Assembly: GCF_005116645.1 (NCBI RefSeq)
Contig: NZ_SWCM01000002.1
Span: 474,706-538,705 of the forward strand
DNA from: Desulfopila sp. IMCC35006
Lineage (GTDB): Bacteria; Desulfobacterota; Desulfobulbia; Desulfobulbales; Desulfocapsaceae
Reading direction: 5' to 3'
Length of the DNA stretch: 64,000 nucleotides
The stretch's first letter is position 1; each line of letters starts with the position of its first letter. Below the pieces are notes generated by a model. That model worked only from the letters and a program-made list of their open reading frames with translations. It ran no database searches and was not told the DNA's origin. Shown here piece by piece: positions 63,633 through 64,000 of the stretch. The position numbers and the translations under genes were made by a program.

Positions 63633-64000
63633 GTCACTTACCCCCGCCAAAAGATTTGCGGGACTCCGTTCAGTGCCCCCTTGAGGGATATAAGTTCCTT
63701 CACGAAATAATTGTCTTGTGAAAAGCACAAGAAACATTTCCATTTGGCCACTAACCCCGCCTAAAAGATTTGCGGGACTCCGTTCAGTGCCCCCTTGAGG
63801 GGTAAGTTCCTTCACGAAATAATTGTCTTGTGAAAAGCACAAGAAACATTTCCATTTGGCCACTAACCCCGCCTAAAAGATTTGCGGGACTCCGTTCAGT
63901 GCCCCCTTGAGGGGTAAGTTCCTTCACGAAATAATTGTCTTGTGAAAAGCACAAGAAACATTTCCATTTGGCCACTAACCCCGCCTAAAAGATTTGCGGG
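63633..64000. repeat. Tandem array of 112-bp units, continuing beyond the window
   Basis: The segment GATTTGCGGGACTCCG recurs at 63653, 63767 and 63879, and its first ten bases again at 63991, at the window edge: periods of 114, 112 and 112 bp. Units two and three are identical over the full 112 bp; the first differs by a 2-bp insertion/substitution near GAGGGATATAAG. Each unit holds three small palindromes: CCCGC with GCGGG, CCCC-TTGA-GGGG, and CTTGTG-AAAAG-CACAAG. The period is not a multiple of three, so it is not a protein repeat. The array lies upstream of glyS. Confidence 0.9.

Noticed and set aside
63477..63863. Minus-strand open frames reading through the repeat array
   Set aside because: The 112-bp period shifts frame at each unit, so the repeated peptide is an accident of the DNA repeat; one frame also overlaps the start of glyS.
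63633..64000. Array considered as CRISPR
   Set aside because: The whole unit is repeated, with no variable spacers, and 112 bp is far too long for a CRISPR repeat; no cas genes.

Overview
The window reads as a chromosomal segment of an anaerobic, sulfur-metabolising Desulfobacterota bacterium, most likely of the Desulfobulbales. This placement is inferred from gene content, not from a search. Supporting traits are a periplasmic tetrahaem cytochrome c3, a ResB/CcsB (system II) cytochrome c maturation pair, a Tat-exported thiosulfate/polysulfide-reductase-like molybdoenzyme with its own TorD-type chaperone, a family II (Mn-dependent) pyrophosphatase, and a probable selenoprotein with a bacterial SECIS hairpin. 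Genes are dense, base composition looks even, and no prophage, CRISPR array, rRNA or tRNA was recognised.

Layout. 1-5.5 kb: 3' part of a selenocysteine-containing metallophosphoesterase, ppaC, a membrane-anchored unknown, an M18 aminopeptidase and an SLT lipoprotein. 5.7-9.4 kb: TorD-like chaperone, molybdopterin oxidoreductase and Fe-S subunit. 9.6-15.5 kb: ettA, an orphan HPt protein, a Sua5/YrdC gene coupled to a fused purD-purE gene, a TetR regulator behind a near-perfect FadR-type operator, and greA. 15.6-22 kb: a 1334-aa TPR/beta-barrel outer-membrane protein, a DegT aminotransferase and rpoH. 22.2-27.3 kb: lepA, a DUF4136 lipoprotein, an acyltransferase and a DUF342/FapA protein. 27.3-31.8 kb: a Crp/Fnr regulator, a MITE-like element, dinB, sppA and a PilZ protein.

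32-45.2 kb is a long minus-strand run. It holds ileS-lspA-fabD-bioB-bioA-bioF-bioG-bioC-bioD, a small Cys-rich protein and an M16 protease. FabD makes the malonyl-ACP that BioC methylates to start biotin synthesis, and BioG removes the methyl group later, so the block encodes a nearly self-contained biotin pathway. 45.8-50 kb carries the divisome module ftsE-ftsX-envC-ctpA, in which the EnvC-like protein has lost its LytM zinc ligands and so probably activates amidases. 50-57.9 kb holds era, an RNase II-family exonuclease, a small exported protein, a membrane-anchored HTH regulator with a periplasmic EF-hand, a possible decayed membrane-protein gene, a glycine-zipper protein, a divergent DisA_N (diadenylate cyclase-fold) protein and a small unknown. 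58-63.6 kb holds rpmB, resB, ccsB, cytochrome c3 behind a strong promoter, and glyS. The window ends inside a tandem array of 112-bp units.

The observations most worth following up are the UGA/SECIS selenoprotein at the left edge, the DisA_N protein whose RHR motif reads RYN and which carries an added Cys cluster, the HTH-TM-EF-hand regulator, the 173-bp MITE with flanking direct repeats, the FadR-type operator, and the 112-bp repeat array.
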